From Diphasiastrum complanatum (Eukaryota > Streptophyta > Lycopodiopsida > Lycopodiales > Lycopodiaceae): a stretch of 64,000 nucleotides of DNA. The stretch lies in the NCBI GenBank assembly GCA_029204225.1, contig CM055092.1:60494401-60558400 (forward strand), read 5' to 3'. Below, piece after piece: positions 43,810 through 55,550 of this stretch. Under the pieces are notes generated by a model. That model worked only from the letters and a program-made list of their open reading frames with translations. It had not been told where the DNA came from and ran no database searches. The number at the start of each line of letters is the position of its first letter. Within the stretch, counting starts at the first letter, position 1. Both the position numbers and the translations under genes were made by a program.

Positions 43810-44803
43810 TAAAGATGGCTGCTCTAGAAGCTCCTTCAAGAAGTCAATCCAATCATTGTTAGGAGAGCACCCCATTTGGATTTACCCAAATACAATGGAT
43901 TAACATATCCAATTAGATTTCTTCAGATCTATTCTGAATCTTGTGAAATCTATGGCAAAGTTTTCCTATGGCCTTAACGGTGCAACACAAGATTGGTACT
44001 ACAATCAAGATGAAACTGAGTGTATGGATTGAAAGACTATCAAACGAGCCCTCATTACACAGTTCAAACCTCGGAAGTTTATGGAAGACCTTTTTCTACT
44101 TTTAACTAAAATTAAAATGGGAAAGAGAGAAATGGTACGAGATTACATTGAATAGATTAAATGTCTCAGATCTGAGTGTGAATCCGAGCTGATTAATGAG
44201 AATGCCATGATTATGTGGTTTTTGTCAAGTCTACCTAAAAGGATCAGGCACGAGTGAGCTGAATATCGGTATGTTGCCTTATACAACAGGGCAGACCACT
44301 ATGACATCCACCACTAGCGCATCAACGACTATCAACGCTACTATAGAAATAATATCGTGACTATGGTTATGGGCATTGCTACAAGGAGTGTCTAGCAAGA
44401 CCAAAGTCGCCACTGGCCAGAGCTTTTGTCAATTTGATAATAATCAAGCAAAGACCAGTAGTTCAACCTGAACTACCCTTGATGGTGGTTACCAGAGCAC
44501 ATAAGCAAAAAGAACCAGTAGCATATCCAATACCTGCTGATTTTATACCATTAATTGATATACCAATAGCATCTGGAGTCTATCCAAATCTCCATGCTGA
44601 AAAGAGGAGATATCAGGATATGAGGCAGTGCATTAAATAATTGCAAGAAGGAGAGGAGCTTGAAGCCGCTAAAGCAGTAGTCGAAGTCCATTCTTCACCT
44701 GTGCAGCCACCAAATAATCCACGAACATATATGAATACTTAGTTGCATCATCATGAAGAATCCTCCAAGATCAATATTACATTGGGAGAATTTTCGAAGT
44801 TGG
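43810..44803 (+). pseudogene. Ty3/gypsy gag fragment
   Basis: The + strand, with several stops, reads LPKYNGLTYPIRFLQIYSES, then GATQDWYYNQDETECMDWKT, KRALITQFKPRKFMEDLF and KMGKREMVRDYIE. This is the retrotransposon gag capsid pattern. A degraded CCHC-like DYGYGHCYKECLARPK follows at about 44350-44400, and a linker ending near 44740. It is cut by the LTR at 44804. Capsid proteins of this type package element RNA. Confidence 0.75.
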
Positions 44804-45325
44804 TGCTATAAGGGAAGCTCCCTAAGATCCTGCTTACAAGACAATAAACAATGGAAAACACACCATGGAGCAACCACCCAACCAAGTAGAAGCAACCAAT
44901 CAACTCTAGAAGCTTCACCCCCAAGCCAAGGAACAAGAAGCATGAATGTAGAGTGAAACCCTGGCAATGAATCCATAATCACAATGAGGATTAGGACGAG
45001 TTTGGCCTCAATATATAGAGCCAAAAGCATCATGGCACATAGCCATGCATAGCCCTAAGTTTCCTATACATAGATTCACCTAGAATAGAGTCCTATGCAT
45101 GGACCACCTATTCATAGAATTGCTATTGATAACTTTACACATGCATACACTGTCTCATACCTTGTCTAAACTCCATTTAGTGTGTTCTGGACCTCACAAG
45201 GATATTAGTTACTTTAGGGTCACATCCAGTATGACGTGGCATAACTAACAGCTTGATTTACTGGAGTACCGTGTACCCAAGACTAGAAGTATACTGAATC
45301 CTACATATTGGTCATGGACATAACA
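44804..45325 (-). repeat. Ty3/gypsy LTR, minus orientation (about 520 bp)
   Basis: Near-identical to 40780-41299 and followed by the same polypurine tract (45326-45341). Its left end abuts gag of an unrelated gypsy family with no primer site, so it is a 3' LTR that inserted into, or was joined to, that gag. Confidence 0.85.
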
Positions 45326-45660
45326 TTTTTCCCTCCTTAAACTGTTTCCATCCTTAGAAACTCTCTAAACAGGAAAGAATAATAGGAATAGTTCTTTTAA
45401 CTTTAAATATCAACCTAGAAAATCATTATCCTTAGTCAAACTTTCACATCAAACAAGTACTCAAAGATAAACCTATTTCAAATCGTTAATCTCTGCTTTG
45501 GAGTACAACTCAGGTTTGAAAAGTACACTAAGCGATAAATTTTCCATCTGGATTATATTCACCATAAGTTAGTAACATCACCTTCATGTAAAGCATTTAC
45601 ATGAAACACTGGGTGAGATAACCTAACTTAAGAGATTAAAGTTAAAGAAATAATAAAATA
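45326..45660 (-). pseudogene. Ty3/gypsy integrase C-terminal tail
   Basis: The minus strand gives SHPVFHVNALHEGDVTN followed by a NPDGKFIA-type phrase and, with stops, the chromodomain-like tail running to the polypurine tract. HPVFHV is the conserved mark. The same segment, shortened, is at 41300-41497. Confidence 0.65.
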
Positions 45661-46367
45661 ATTATAATTACAGTCTAAAATCATCCACAAACTCTGGCAG
45701 ATAATTCATAAGTTTTCAAGTACAAATCAATATCCTAGAATAGTCAAAAGCGGACCTCCATTGCAATGTCTTCAACAAAATTGAAGTACATTGAAACTTC
45801 TCAAGCTACCAATTAGGAAGTTTGGTTGAGAAACTTATTGTCTAACATTTGTCTCAAAAAATCTGGTACGACAATTATTCAGTGCGATAATCAAAGTGCT
45901 ATTGCATTTTCGATTAATTCTAGATTTCATTCTAGAAGCAAACACATTGAGATTAAGTACCACTACATCAAGAGCAGAATACTCAACAAGGAGTAAGTCT
46001 GAAATTTTGAAAAATGCACTACATGGCAGCTGATATGTTTATAAAAGGATTAAGTTAGTGTGCTATCTTGAATTTGAAAATCAAGGCATTCAAGGATCCA
46101 GATTAAGTGAGGGTGTTGGAAACCTATAATCTCACATCTAATCTAGATCTATTTATTTGCTATAAATACTTGTACAGTCGCATACTTTGTAGAAATACAT
46201 GAAAATCGCAAACAAGTATCAGTTCAACAAACACTCGAATCGACAATTGTCGGAACATAATGTTGAAGCTTTTATTGAGTCGACTATCAACTATCAATTT
46301 TCGACTGTTGACTATCAATTTGACCATCTATCTTCACAACTCCATGATTTCTGAAGAATCTCCAACA
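45661..46367 (+). pseudogene. Copia RNase H tail, polypurine tract and short LTR
   Basis: From about 45865 the + strand gives TTIIQCDNQSAIAFSINSRF and HSRSKHIEIKYHYIKSRIL, the end of copia RNase H, followed by broken TK-motif sequence. AAGTGAGGG at 46105-46113 is the polypurine tract. The proposed LTR 46114-46367 (254 bp) starts TGTTGGA and ends TCCAACA, a perfect 7-bp inverted terminus. Confidence 0.75.
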
Positions 46368-46973
46368 AAACCAATTCTGCCTAATAGCAACTGCATCACG
46401 TAGTACCTTAATCCAAATTATAAATCTATCACTTAAGCATTGTACTGCTACTATGTATAAATATTCAATAGCATGTCAATGTAAACGTTAATCTATGCAT
46501 CAGCTGATGAGTGAATCAGATGTGCTCCAAAATTTTTTATCTTTTCACTATGGAATGATGGATTGTATATATGTAGGCTGATATTCTATGAATATTTGAG
46601 CCATCTTGAAGAAGATACGGACTTAAGACTAGAACTGGATCAGTCAAGTTTAGGCCTTTGCGCCATGTTTTAACGATTTAAAGTTGTTTAGTTCTAAGCC
46701 TTAGTCTAGAAGATTGAAACTTAAACTAGTCTGAATAAGTTCAACTTAAGTTAGTTCAGTTGTTTATGGTCCATTGGGGGTTTGTCCCATGGTACCAAGT
46801 TAAGCCTATGTGGTCTATTTGTCCCATAGTGCCTTTTTGTAAGTGACCACCACTCCAAGTATATATAGGAGTGGAAGAGTCCATTTTGAAGAAGAACCTC
46901 ATTTGCAACACATGCCTATCTTTCTTTCTAAGTGTTCTCCCTTGTGTGGTTTCATGTGCTGTGTTACTTCACA
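46368..46973 (+). other. No gene; possible U3/promoter part of the next LTR
   Basis: A TATATATAGG box at about 46861, followed by CTCATTTGCAACACATGCC, resembles an LTR promoter belonging to the repeat that starts by 46974. Otherwise nothing is supported. Confidence 0.4.
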
Positions 46974-48224
46974 TTGTATTGTATATTATTCATCTGGCAA
47001 CAGGTTAAGTTAATCTAGGCCCTCCATTCTCTAGTAGGGTAAGCCTTAGAGGATGAGATTTAGTTTAGGGTTTTATCTTTCAGGTTAAGCCGTCATTTGA
47101 GTCAGTTCCTAAGTAGAGAAACGAGAGAAGAGTGGATCTTGTCCGAAATACTCACCCACTCACTGTAGACCTTCTCATCCTTCAACCTCTCGGTTAGCTG
47201 GAAGCCAGAGTCATTGGTTGGGAAGCCACAATGCCTATTCGGAGCCATAATGTGTTCTAGTTGGGAGTCCACCATAGCACTCGTTAGTTGGAGCCATAGC
47301 CAGAGTTGAGGGATGCGAACAGCCAACATTGGCATCGTTGCCGCTCTTCCTATTGTTTCCAGGTTTAGAGGTGTTGTCATCTATTTTTCAGTCATTTCTA
47401 ACCATCTTTCAGTCATTTTCTGCGATTATCAAACACATTTTTTACAGCTTTAGCAATGTTATTTCTATTATTTTCTTTCTTTGCTAACGGAAGGACAGAA
47501 TTTTCAGAGTCTTCACACGTTTCTAGCTCCACGGGTACAGGGTTGCACGAGTCCTGTGCGAGTCATCTTCTGTGCGAGTACCCCACGGTTTCTAGCTCCA
47601 CGGGTATAGGGTTGCACGAGTCTTGTGCGAGTCATCTTCTGTGCGAGTAACCACGGTTTCTAACTCCATGGGTACAGGGTTGCACGAGTCATTTTTTTGC
47701 GAGTCATCTTCTGTACGAGTCATCTACGAGTAGTACATTTCCATCCACGAGTCATCTCCCACCCATGCACAAGTCATTTTTTGCACTGAATACGCCTGTG
47801 TGAGTCGTAAATTTATTTGAACGAGTAGGTTCTCATGTCTATGATGTGCCTATGATCCACTGATTCTCGTTGTGTTGTATATTATTCATCTGGCAATAGG
47901 TTAAGTTAATCTAGGCCCTCTATTCTCTAGTAGGGTAAGCCTTAGAGGATGAGATTTAGTTTAGGGTTTTATCTTTTAGGTTAAGCCGTCATTTGAGTCA
48001 GTTCCTAAGTAGAGAAACGAGAGAAGAGTGGATCTTTCCCGAAATACTCACCCACTCATTGTAGACCTTCTCATCCTTCAACCTCTCGGTTAGTTGGAAG
48101 CCATTGTCATTGGTTGGGAAGCCACAATGCCTAGTCGGAGCCATAACGTGTTCTAGTTGGGAGTCCGCCATAGCACTTGTTAGTTGGAGCCATAGCCAGA
48201 GTTGAGGGATGCAAACAGCCAACA
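46974..48224 (+). mobile_element. Candidate non-autonomous LTR element: 355-bp direct repeats, tRNA-Asp-like site
   Basis: 46974-47328 and 47870-48224 are collinear 355-bp direct repeats, about 96 percent alike by eye and both ending GCCAACA. The first is followed by TGGCATCGTTGCCGC (47330-47344), a variant of the tRNA-Asp primer site. The 541-bp middle has no coding and holds a 69-bp minisatellite (47519-47725, three units rich in CGAGTCAT). LTR starts may lie further left, so the second LTR may be 5'-truncated. Confidence 0.5.
47519..47725. repeat. 69-bp minisatellite, three units
   Basis: Units start GTTTCTAGCTCCACGGGTA at 47519, 47588 and 47656. Each contains several copies of GCGAGTCAT or ACGAGTC, and single GAGTCAT motifs continue to about 47790, suggesting growth from a smaller 15-16 bp unit. 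Confidence 0.85.
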
Positions 48225-51200
48225 ATATACAAAAGCTCTTCCCCACCTTAAGTTAGGTGAAAATCCAGCATGTAATAAGGAAGACGATTGATTATTTTTG
48301 CCCTAATTTGTCAATCCTACCTAACCCTAGAGTTTTGCCAAGTTGGTGGCTAGGTTGGTTATCCACCTCTATGATTCAAGGAATTTGGTCCTATAATCTA
48401 GGAATTATGTCCAAACAAACCTAACTAACCCTATGAATGATATTTAACCTATCTAGGGTAGCCTACACATGTGGCAACATGGACTTACATGTGTGGGACC
48501 CACCTATGTACAATTTACATGGTTTTGATCAAGCTAGATTTGCCAATTTTTGGCAATTTCTGACATGTACCTCCTCCTCGTGATCTTCATCTATCGACCT
48601 GGTTCCTCTGGTGCGTACATGATGCAAGGGAAAAAGTGAAGGAAAACATACATCGCAACAACATCGTGAGAAATGGCGGCGGAACGTTCATCAGATTCAT
48701 TTCTGGTGGAAACATCTAAACTGCCAAGTATATACAGACAACCTTTCTCACGTGCATAGATAGCTCTGAAGTGCACGGATAGCTTCAAAATAACAATGCA
48801 TCAGAGCCCTCCATTCTAATATGTGCATCTACAATCGACGAAATGCCACATAGATAGCTTCAACATTCAAAGAATTTTGTTGTTGGCATAGGCTAGAATT
48901 GTAAACAAGAGAGATGCACTCTAAGCTATTTAGACGAAAGTCAGGTGGTGCTCATAGCGAGAGTAAGATGGCCTAGTCCAACTCAAACAAGAATAGTATG
49001 TCATGCTCAGCTAGCAAACGTGATGTGGAGAGTGAGCTCAGCTTACATGAGGGGTACAACACTTGATGATCCAGTCTTAGAGGCCTCTTTCCATGTGGCC
49101 CATTCACCCCAATGCTCTAAATCACACTTTCACCTGGCTAGCCTTGTCACCCGTTCTCTCCAACACTTTAGCACCTAATTTCAAAGAAATTGCAAACCTG
49201 CTCGCCCATGTTGTACCATGCTCAAATGAACATGTCACATGGAAAGAGACAAATGTGATGACAACAAACCACTAGTTTTGGAAAAATGGCATCTTAAAAC
49301 GCTAGTGATAAGGTGTTGCTCGTGAGAGAGATCCAACGTGCGACCTTTAGCCAAACGTGAGGATTGGCAAGCTTGTTGCTAGTAAGAGCAATGGATAGCA
49401 ATTTTTGACATCAATGATGCATAGCAAACTCAGGTAAGTGTGAGATGGCAAGCCAATTGTAGTTAAGAATGATACATAGCAAGCTCCTTGCTTCGAACAT
49501 GAGAAGCACCTTAGAACTTTCTGACGAAAGCAATGCATAACAAGCTGGTAACAAGAGTGATGTGGCAAGCAAGCCCAGCCTTTGGACATGGACGTTGTAA
49601 AACAAGTTCAGATGGTTGAGAGTGATAAACCTTTTTTGCATATAGCCATGTGCTATGGCTTTATAGGCTTGTGCCCTCTTTCTTGGTCCTACCTTCACAA
49701 ATGGTCATTTTGGCTATCTAGCAACATGCATTTGTCCTTTGACCTTGAACTTTGGCTATCTTGCAACTTCTCTTCCCAAGTATATTGATGGATATTGGGA
49801 TTTCTACCTTGGCACACCTTCCCTGCGAGCCAAACGACCTGAAAGGCGACATTGGTCATTCTCATATTAGTCTTAAAAAACGTTTGAGAGTACATGGGAA
49901 ACTGTGGCTTAGTCGACTTTCAATAACTGCAAAATTCTACCAAGGCCATTTGAAAAAAATTCTTGCTAGCCTCTTTTTGGATGGGTTGGGACCCTAGCTA
50001 CGAGCATTTTATGCCATTCTACATCATAATTTCCAGGCATTACATGCAGTGGTTTTTTACAATACTAAAAATGGCCCATATTAGCCTAATTTTTGCGGTG
50101 TAAAATCGGCCAACAAGTGTAAAAGAAGAGACGTGCACCTTTCATATGGAAGGTGCATGTAAAAAAAATTGCGACAATAAAAAGGCTATTAATAAAGTTA
50201 AAAGTGTTTTTACACCAAGGTTCACCCACGGTCAGAAAGGCCTTCCACCTCAAGCTACTGTTGGCACTAGGCGCAAGGCCCTTCCCTGGCAAAGCGGCCT
50301 TGAAAGGCGACCTCTCTCCTCCCCAATAATACTTTGTCTATCAATTATTTGTAAATTTTGAAAGTACATGCTTTGTGATAACCAATAAATGATAATCATT
50401 AGGTGTGAAATCTTTCCTCGAACGAGTAGGACAATTGACATTTGGAGCTGAACGAGTTGTAGCTTTCAAAAGATTCCATAATATTATCAAAAGTCGTCTA
50501 TTTTATAGTCAATCATCTCAACAATAATTCATTTAAAAATTATCATTGTCTCCATCACATTCTTTTTGCACTCATTTTGGTAGTCTACCAACAACCTAGG
50601 ATATACTGCCACAAAGCCAACTTCATGGATTTGTTGACCGAAATTTCATGATTAAACAACAAAGCCAACTTTTGATGATAGCATGGGATACAATCTTAGA
50701 AACTTTAGCTACTCATTCTACTAGTTTTAATTGTAAATGTTTGATGATAAAATATTTTTGGTGTTATGATTTTTGTTTGGGTTGTATGATAATAACTACA
50801 ACTGAAAAGAAAGTTGAAGAAAATTATATTTAGTTAAATGTTATTTCTTAGTGTTGATACAACATAAAACAAAAGATTTTATACTACTACTATGTTTGAT
50901 TGGTTCTATCAAAGCTCAAAAGTGCTTTTGTGAATTGTTTTTAACTTCTTTTGAATAAATTTTACTCCCTTGGATAATATATTACTAAAGTACTTATCCA
51001 CGTATATTCTAGTTCCCTTTAGAACATCCTATTCAAGTAAAAATGAGGTAATAAAAAAAAAATGAACCCTTTGCAGCCAAATGGTAAAAATATCTATGAT
51101 TAAGTAGGTGCTTAAACTTTTACTAGAAGCTTGGATTGATATACTTGCATGTGCCTATTTCTACAAATTCGTAAATAACAGGCACTTCTTGTACCTTCAA

Positions 51201-51250
51201 TGATAAACATTGGCTTCATTCTCACACCCTTATCATCACTCAACTGAGAG
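48225..51250. other. Intergenic DNA, no supported gene
   Basis: No long frame and no retroelement motif. Weak repetition of GCAAGC with GATG-GC phrases at 49360-49575, an imperfect hairpin at about 50130-50157 (TGCACCTTTC with GGAAGGTGCA), and a GC-rich patch at 50225-50315 (AAGGCCCTTCCCTGG) related to other GC-rich patches are all that can be described. Confidence 0.5.
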
Positions 51251-51736
51251 TGTCACGCCCATGTTTAATTCAAAGGATTCGAAATAATCCTTGATGTGGA
51301 TATTCTATCATCCAATGTACGAGATTATTAGTTACGCCTCACCATTCCGAACTAGGCATGTAATTAATAACCTTGTGAGGGTCCAGGCATATCCATTAGG
51401 ACATGTGGAGCTAGTGCATGGTGTCTAACGACTATAAATGCATGTAAATGAGATCAAAAGCAATTAGATGAGAATTGGGATCCTATAGGAAATATTCCTA
51501 GTCCCCATGGTCTTAGTTTTATATATACATGTAGGAACTCGCCTTACCCCTCACCTATTTTCCTGTTTCCAGTTACGAGGATCCTCTCCTCTCATGTATT
51601 CAGTCACCATAGCTCAGGGGTGAACCTGATTGGGGTTTGAAGTCTAGTTTCCAATTGGTTGGGTGGTTTGGCTCCATAGTAGTCCTTTTGGCGTATGCAA
51701 CAAGATTTAGAAGACCTTCACTTGGAGATCGTTATA
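51251..51736 (+). repeat. Solo Ty3/gypsy LTR (about 486 bp)
   Basis: Starting TGTCACGCCCATG, it follows the 489-bp LTR at 4098-4586 block by block: a GATTCGAAATAATCCTTGA region, the TTAGTTACGCCTCACCATTCC region, the TGGGTGGTTTGGCTCCA region, and an end near CGTTATA. There is no polypurine tract before it and no primer site after it, so it is probably a solo LTR left by recombination. It is older than the 4-7 kb pair. The flanking 5-mers GAGAG and GGCAG do not match cleanly. Confidence 0.75.
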
Positions 51737-52602
51737 GGCAGGTTCTCCCTTACTTAACTATTCAATAATGATCCTCAATGACAACCACCTAGCATTGGGA
51801 AGGTCTTTAGACCAAACAATGTATGTAAAAAAATTGCTCCCAATTGGATATTAATGTTATGATCTAATTGATCTATTGTTATTTTTGAAAGTGTATTTCC
51901 ACCTCTACCATCTTAAGTACTTTGATAAATCAAAGTAAGTTGCAAAAACAAAAGCCCATTCAATTGATCTCGCTCATACAAAAGCCTCGCATTCAAGTTA
52001 TGTAGACCTACTATAATTTCAAGGTTCACTGAATTATTGTCTTAGAAACATATATAGTGTAGCCATTTGATTATTTGAACATAAATTCAAGAAAACATTA
52101 GTTCAATGAGTTGTATTTGAGAATGCTAACCTATTTTATGTATTAATGTGTGAAATTAGTGAATTAACATTGTCATAACAAACATGTGGCATGTTGAAAT
52201 CATGAAAAGTTCGGTGAATCAACTCAGCTCCAAGAGCACTTTATAAGCAGCAACAACAACTAGCAACATTATCGATCTTCCAAAGGGAGATCAAGATAAG
52301 TTGCAAGCTAGTTAACGTACGTGACTAGGTATTTACATTTTTTGAGCAAAACCAATCAATGAGTTTGGGCAACCTTTCAAGCAATGAGAAACTCAATTTC
52401 TTTGATGAAATACACTTAATGAACTCTCGAAATGCATGTTCATTGAGTCTAAACAGATTAGTGAACAACCGCGATGAATTGATGCTCAAAATTGTAGTTG
52501 TTGCACAACATACTATTCCTCCAAACTAAGATAATCTAATTATACTCATGTCAAAGAATGTTGTCCTTCATAAACGGTTCTGATCATGATATGAGTTGTT
52601 GA
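51737..52602. other. Intergenic DNA, no supported feature
   Basis: AT-rich with no open frame of interest. Confidence 0.45.
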
Positions 52603-53540
52603 TGCTGGATTTCTATCCTCTCCATCCCTTATCTCATTGCAAAGGAATCGGTGACAGTGTTCTGTGAAGTCAACCGCCACCGATCGTTCATCGATCGTCA
52701 TTTGATTGTTCAGCCATCATCCGATTGTTCAGTCACCATTCACTGTTCGACTATTTGGCCACAATCCGACACCGACTATTCGGCTCCGCCGACTTGTCGT
52801 ATGTCACTATCAACTCAAATAGTCGACTCGAACATTTGGCGGCTCAACAATACCTTCATCATGTCTGGACATGATCTCTAACAAAATAAGATATTGTCCG
52901 AAGGCAACTGCCAATAGCACTTAGTGCCTTAATCCTATTTGTAAAGTATAGACTAAGTATTCTTTTAATTAGTTAGCCATGTGTATATATTCAGCAACTT
53001 ATCAGTTGCTCGATTAGACTTTTGTTAGTTCAATAATCTATCTATTGGATCAATCGAACATCCAGAGGGCAAATGTTTTGTTCTTTCTCTCTATTATCAT
53101 AAAGTATTGTTTCAGGAAGAACGTGACTCTGACTGCATTCAAAATGTATCTATTCGCGACTGAATAATCAATGTTCCAATAATCTAGGTTGTGTAGATTG
53201 TGATTGGATGCTCATTGTATTCATGTTTAGATCGATTGTTGATTGCAAATAAACTTATTTTTAGGTTAAATCATTTTGTATGACTGGTAGTCTGAGTCGA
53301 TCATGTCGCTCTAATTTCTGCATCTAATACGCTTCCGCAAAGCTAAATCATAAATCAATCTAATTCATGCATGGCCATGGAATCGACTACATCGATCCAG
53401 TGACTTCAAAGCCGTGATCAAGGAGGGCAGACTTCGATATGTCAAAGTCGACCTGAATTCGATAGACAAGGTTTCATGCACCGAAGGATACTCGCCCATC
53501 TCGCGACGTGCTTCCGCACATCCCCAACATGGTATCAGAA
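52603..53540 (+). repeat. Copia 5' LTR (52603-53529) and primer-binding site
   Basis: The LTR runs TGCTGGATTTCTATCCTC to CATCCCCAACA (927 bp) and is followed by TGGTATCAGAA at 53530-53540. The start matches the ends of the LTRs at 23568-25874 and 41816-42895, and the CATCCCCAACA end matches 25444. The element's gag follows at 53712. Confidence 0.8.
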
Positions 53541-53711
53541 TAATAATTTATACTCTTTGATTCGTTTAGACAAATTTAGAGCTTACATTATCAAAACGAT
53601 TGTTCTGATAAAGAGTAGACACTTACTATAATTGTTTCCAATCATATAATCTACTATCTACATATGTTCATCCTGAACTTCTTAATAGATTTGCAATCAC
53701 AGTATGCTCTA

Positions 53712-54086
53712 ATGGCAAACAAACTCGATGGTTCGAACTACCACTTATGGAAATTCGAAATGAGGATAGTACTAATGGCCAAGGAACTTTGGAAAATAGT
53801 CGTTGGAACTTAACTACTTCTCAGTGTCGACGAGCAAGCCATTTCTAAGTGGAAGCTCAAGGATGGCAAGGCATTCGCCTTGATCACTCTTAGCATCTTC
53901 GACATGCAGATCGGCCATATCAGACAAGCCCAATCTTCGAAAGAGGTTTGGGACATGTCAGAAGGTGATTCTGTTCAAAATCACATTAATCAATTCAAGA
54001 CTCTGTTAGAGCAGATGACATCAATAGGTTCAGTGATCGAAGACTCTTACATTGTAATGATCTTATTGTCTATGAAAATTGGGTGA
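53712..54086 (+). pseudogene. Ty1/copia gag, internally deleted
   Basis: Starts MANKLDGSNYHLWKFEMRIV followed by LMAKELWKIVVGT, then one in-frame TAA at 53811. The same frame continues (SKWKLKDGKAFALITLSI, SSKEVWDMSEGDSVQNHINQ) to a TGA at 54086. The segment normally between the EVWD and EGDSV-NHI blocks is missing, so the protein is shortened as well as interrupted. The first 100 bp recur inverted at the inner end of the left arm. Confidence 0.85.
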
Positions 54087-54720
54087 TGATGATTTCACAC
54101 ACTCAAATACTACACTATCTAAAATCATAATCATGCTACTGTAGGAGGAGACAAGAAGGAATGGAGCATCATTGTCCTCCATCAACGACTCGCAAGCATT
54201 ATTCTCAAAGAAGAACACAAGAAAGCAACATAGTATTGTTTTAAGAAGAACGCGACTCTGCTTTATTCAAAATGTATCTATTCGCGACTGAATAATCAAT
54301 GTTCCAATTATCATGCTACTGTAGGAGGAGACAAGAAGGAATGGAGCATCATTGTCCTCCATCAACGACTCGCAAGCATTATTCTCAAAGAAGAACACAA
54401 GAAAGCAACATAGTATTGTTTGAAGAAGAACGCGACTCTGCTTTATTCAAAATGTATCTATTCGCGACTGAATAATCAATGTTCCAATTATCCAGGTCGT
54501 GTATACTGTGGTTGAATGTCATTTTATTCATGTTCTAATCGATTGTTGCTTGTAGATTAAATTATTCGTAGGTTAAATCGTTTTGTCTAACTGATAGTCT
54601 GAGTCGATCATGTCGCTCTAATTTCCAAATCTAATATGCTTCCGCAAAGCTAAATCATAAACCAATCATTTGTGTATGGCCATGGAAACGACTGCATCGA
54701 TCCCTACTTCGGCTTTGAAC
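54087..54720 (+). repeat. 180-bp tandem duplication and partial copia 3' LTR
   Basis: 54131-54310 and 54311-54490 are near-identical 180-bp units that fuse a gag-end segment to the LTR block AAAATGTATCTATTCGCGAC. From the second unit to about 54705, the sequence follows 53108-53405 of the 5' LTR, then leaves it at CGATCC. So the 3' LTR is truncated on both sides. Confidence 0.8.
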
Positions 54721-55301
54721 AAACTATTCACTTGAAGCAGGCCATCAAGCTTTGTGACCAAACAGTGAACACATTTGGTCAATGTACCTTCAAACTTTTG
54801 CGACAAAACTTGGTTGTCACATCAATATACATTAAAGGGACCTCATGTTCTCCAATTTAGCCAAAGTAGAATGGCCAAGATGTCTTTCCTTAGAATCATG
54901 TTAAAGTTCCTTAGTTTTTAAAGGCCCAACTCCATAGCATGTTAATTGTGGGCAAAGTACAAACAATAAAAGTTGGAAACCGTTAAATCCCCTCTCAGCA
55001 CTTTTTGGCTTTGCAATAGTTAGCACTATGCAATAGCAAAAAAAAGAAAACAGCAAAAGCCCAAAATGACGCTTATAATTGTCTTAAACTGTCAAGAGCT
55101 GAAACAATCTTTAGCTAACTCTAGCTAAGAAAATGGAGTCAGCAATGCTTCTTTGATTCTTGGCCACATCAATTTGCAAAGAAATAATAACCATTGGCAA
55201 AACAGCAATAGTTGTGCAGTTAATATTGTCTACTCTATGTTTTGTTGACACACCATGAAGATATAAACTTTTGATTCAAGAAAGATAATACTTGTGCATT
55301 G

Positions 55302-55345
<44 letters not shown>

Positions 55346-55550
55346 ACAGCAATTATGGTTTCAACTAGCTCTTGATCATGTTCTAGTGATCTTGCTGAAC
55401 CTTAAGCCTAGGAAATATATCACAATTAAGTCTACACAAGTACCCAAATACAGTAATAAAAAATATGTGAAAGTAAGAGTTTGTTGTCTATCCGCAAAGT
55501 CTTTGACAATCAGCTCCACTATCCATAGCACAGACTATAGTTACAACATC
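54721..55550. other. Right-arm-only DNA, no gene
   Basis: No supported coding sequence. It contains the dinucleotide array (TG)21 at 55303-55344. Confidence 0.5.
55303..55344. repeat. (TG)21 microsatellite
   Basis: Forty-two bases of uninterrupted TG, ending in TGCACAG. It is absent from the left arm because that region is deleted there. Confidence 0.97.

Noticed and set aside
47102-47380. Minus frames of 92 and 82 codons at 47102-47380 and 47998-48246 with nearly the same sequence
   Set aside because: They coincide with the 355-bp direct repeat that behaves like an LTR. Similarity reflects repeat copying, and no domain is recognisable.
55303-55344. TG repeat as a regulatory element
   Set aside because: It is an ordinary microsatellite with no gene next to it.
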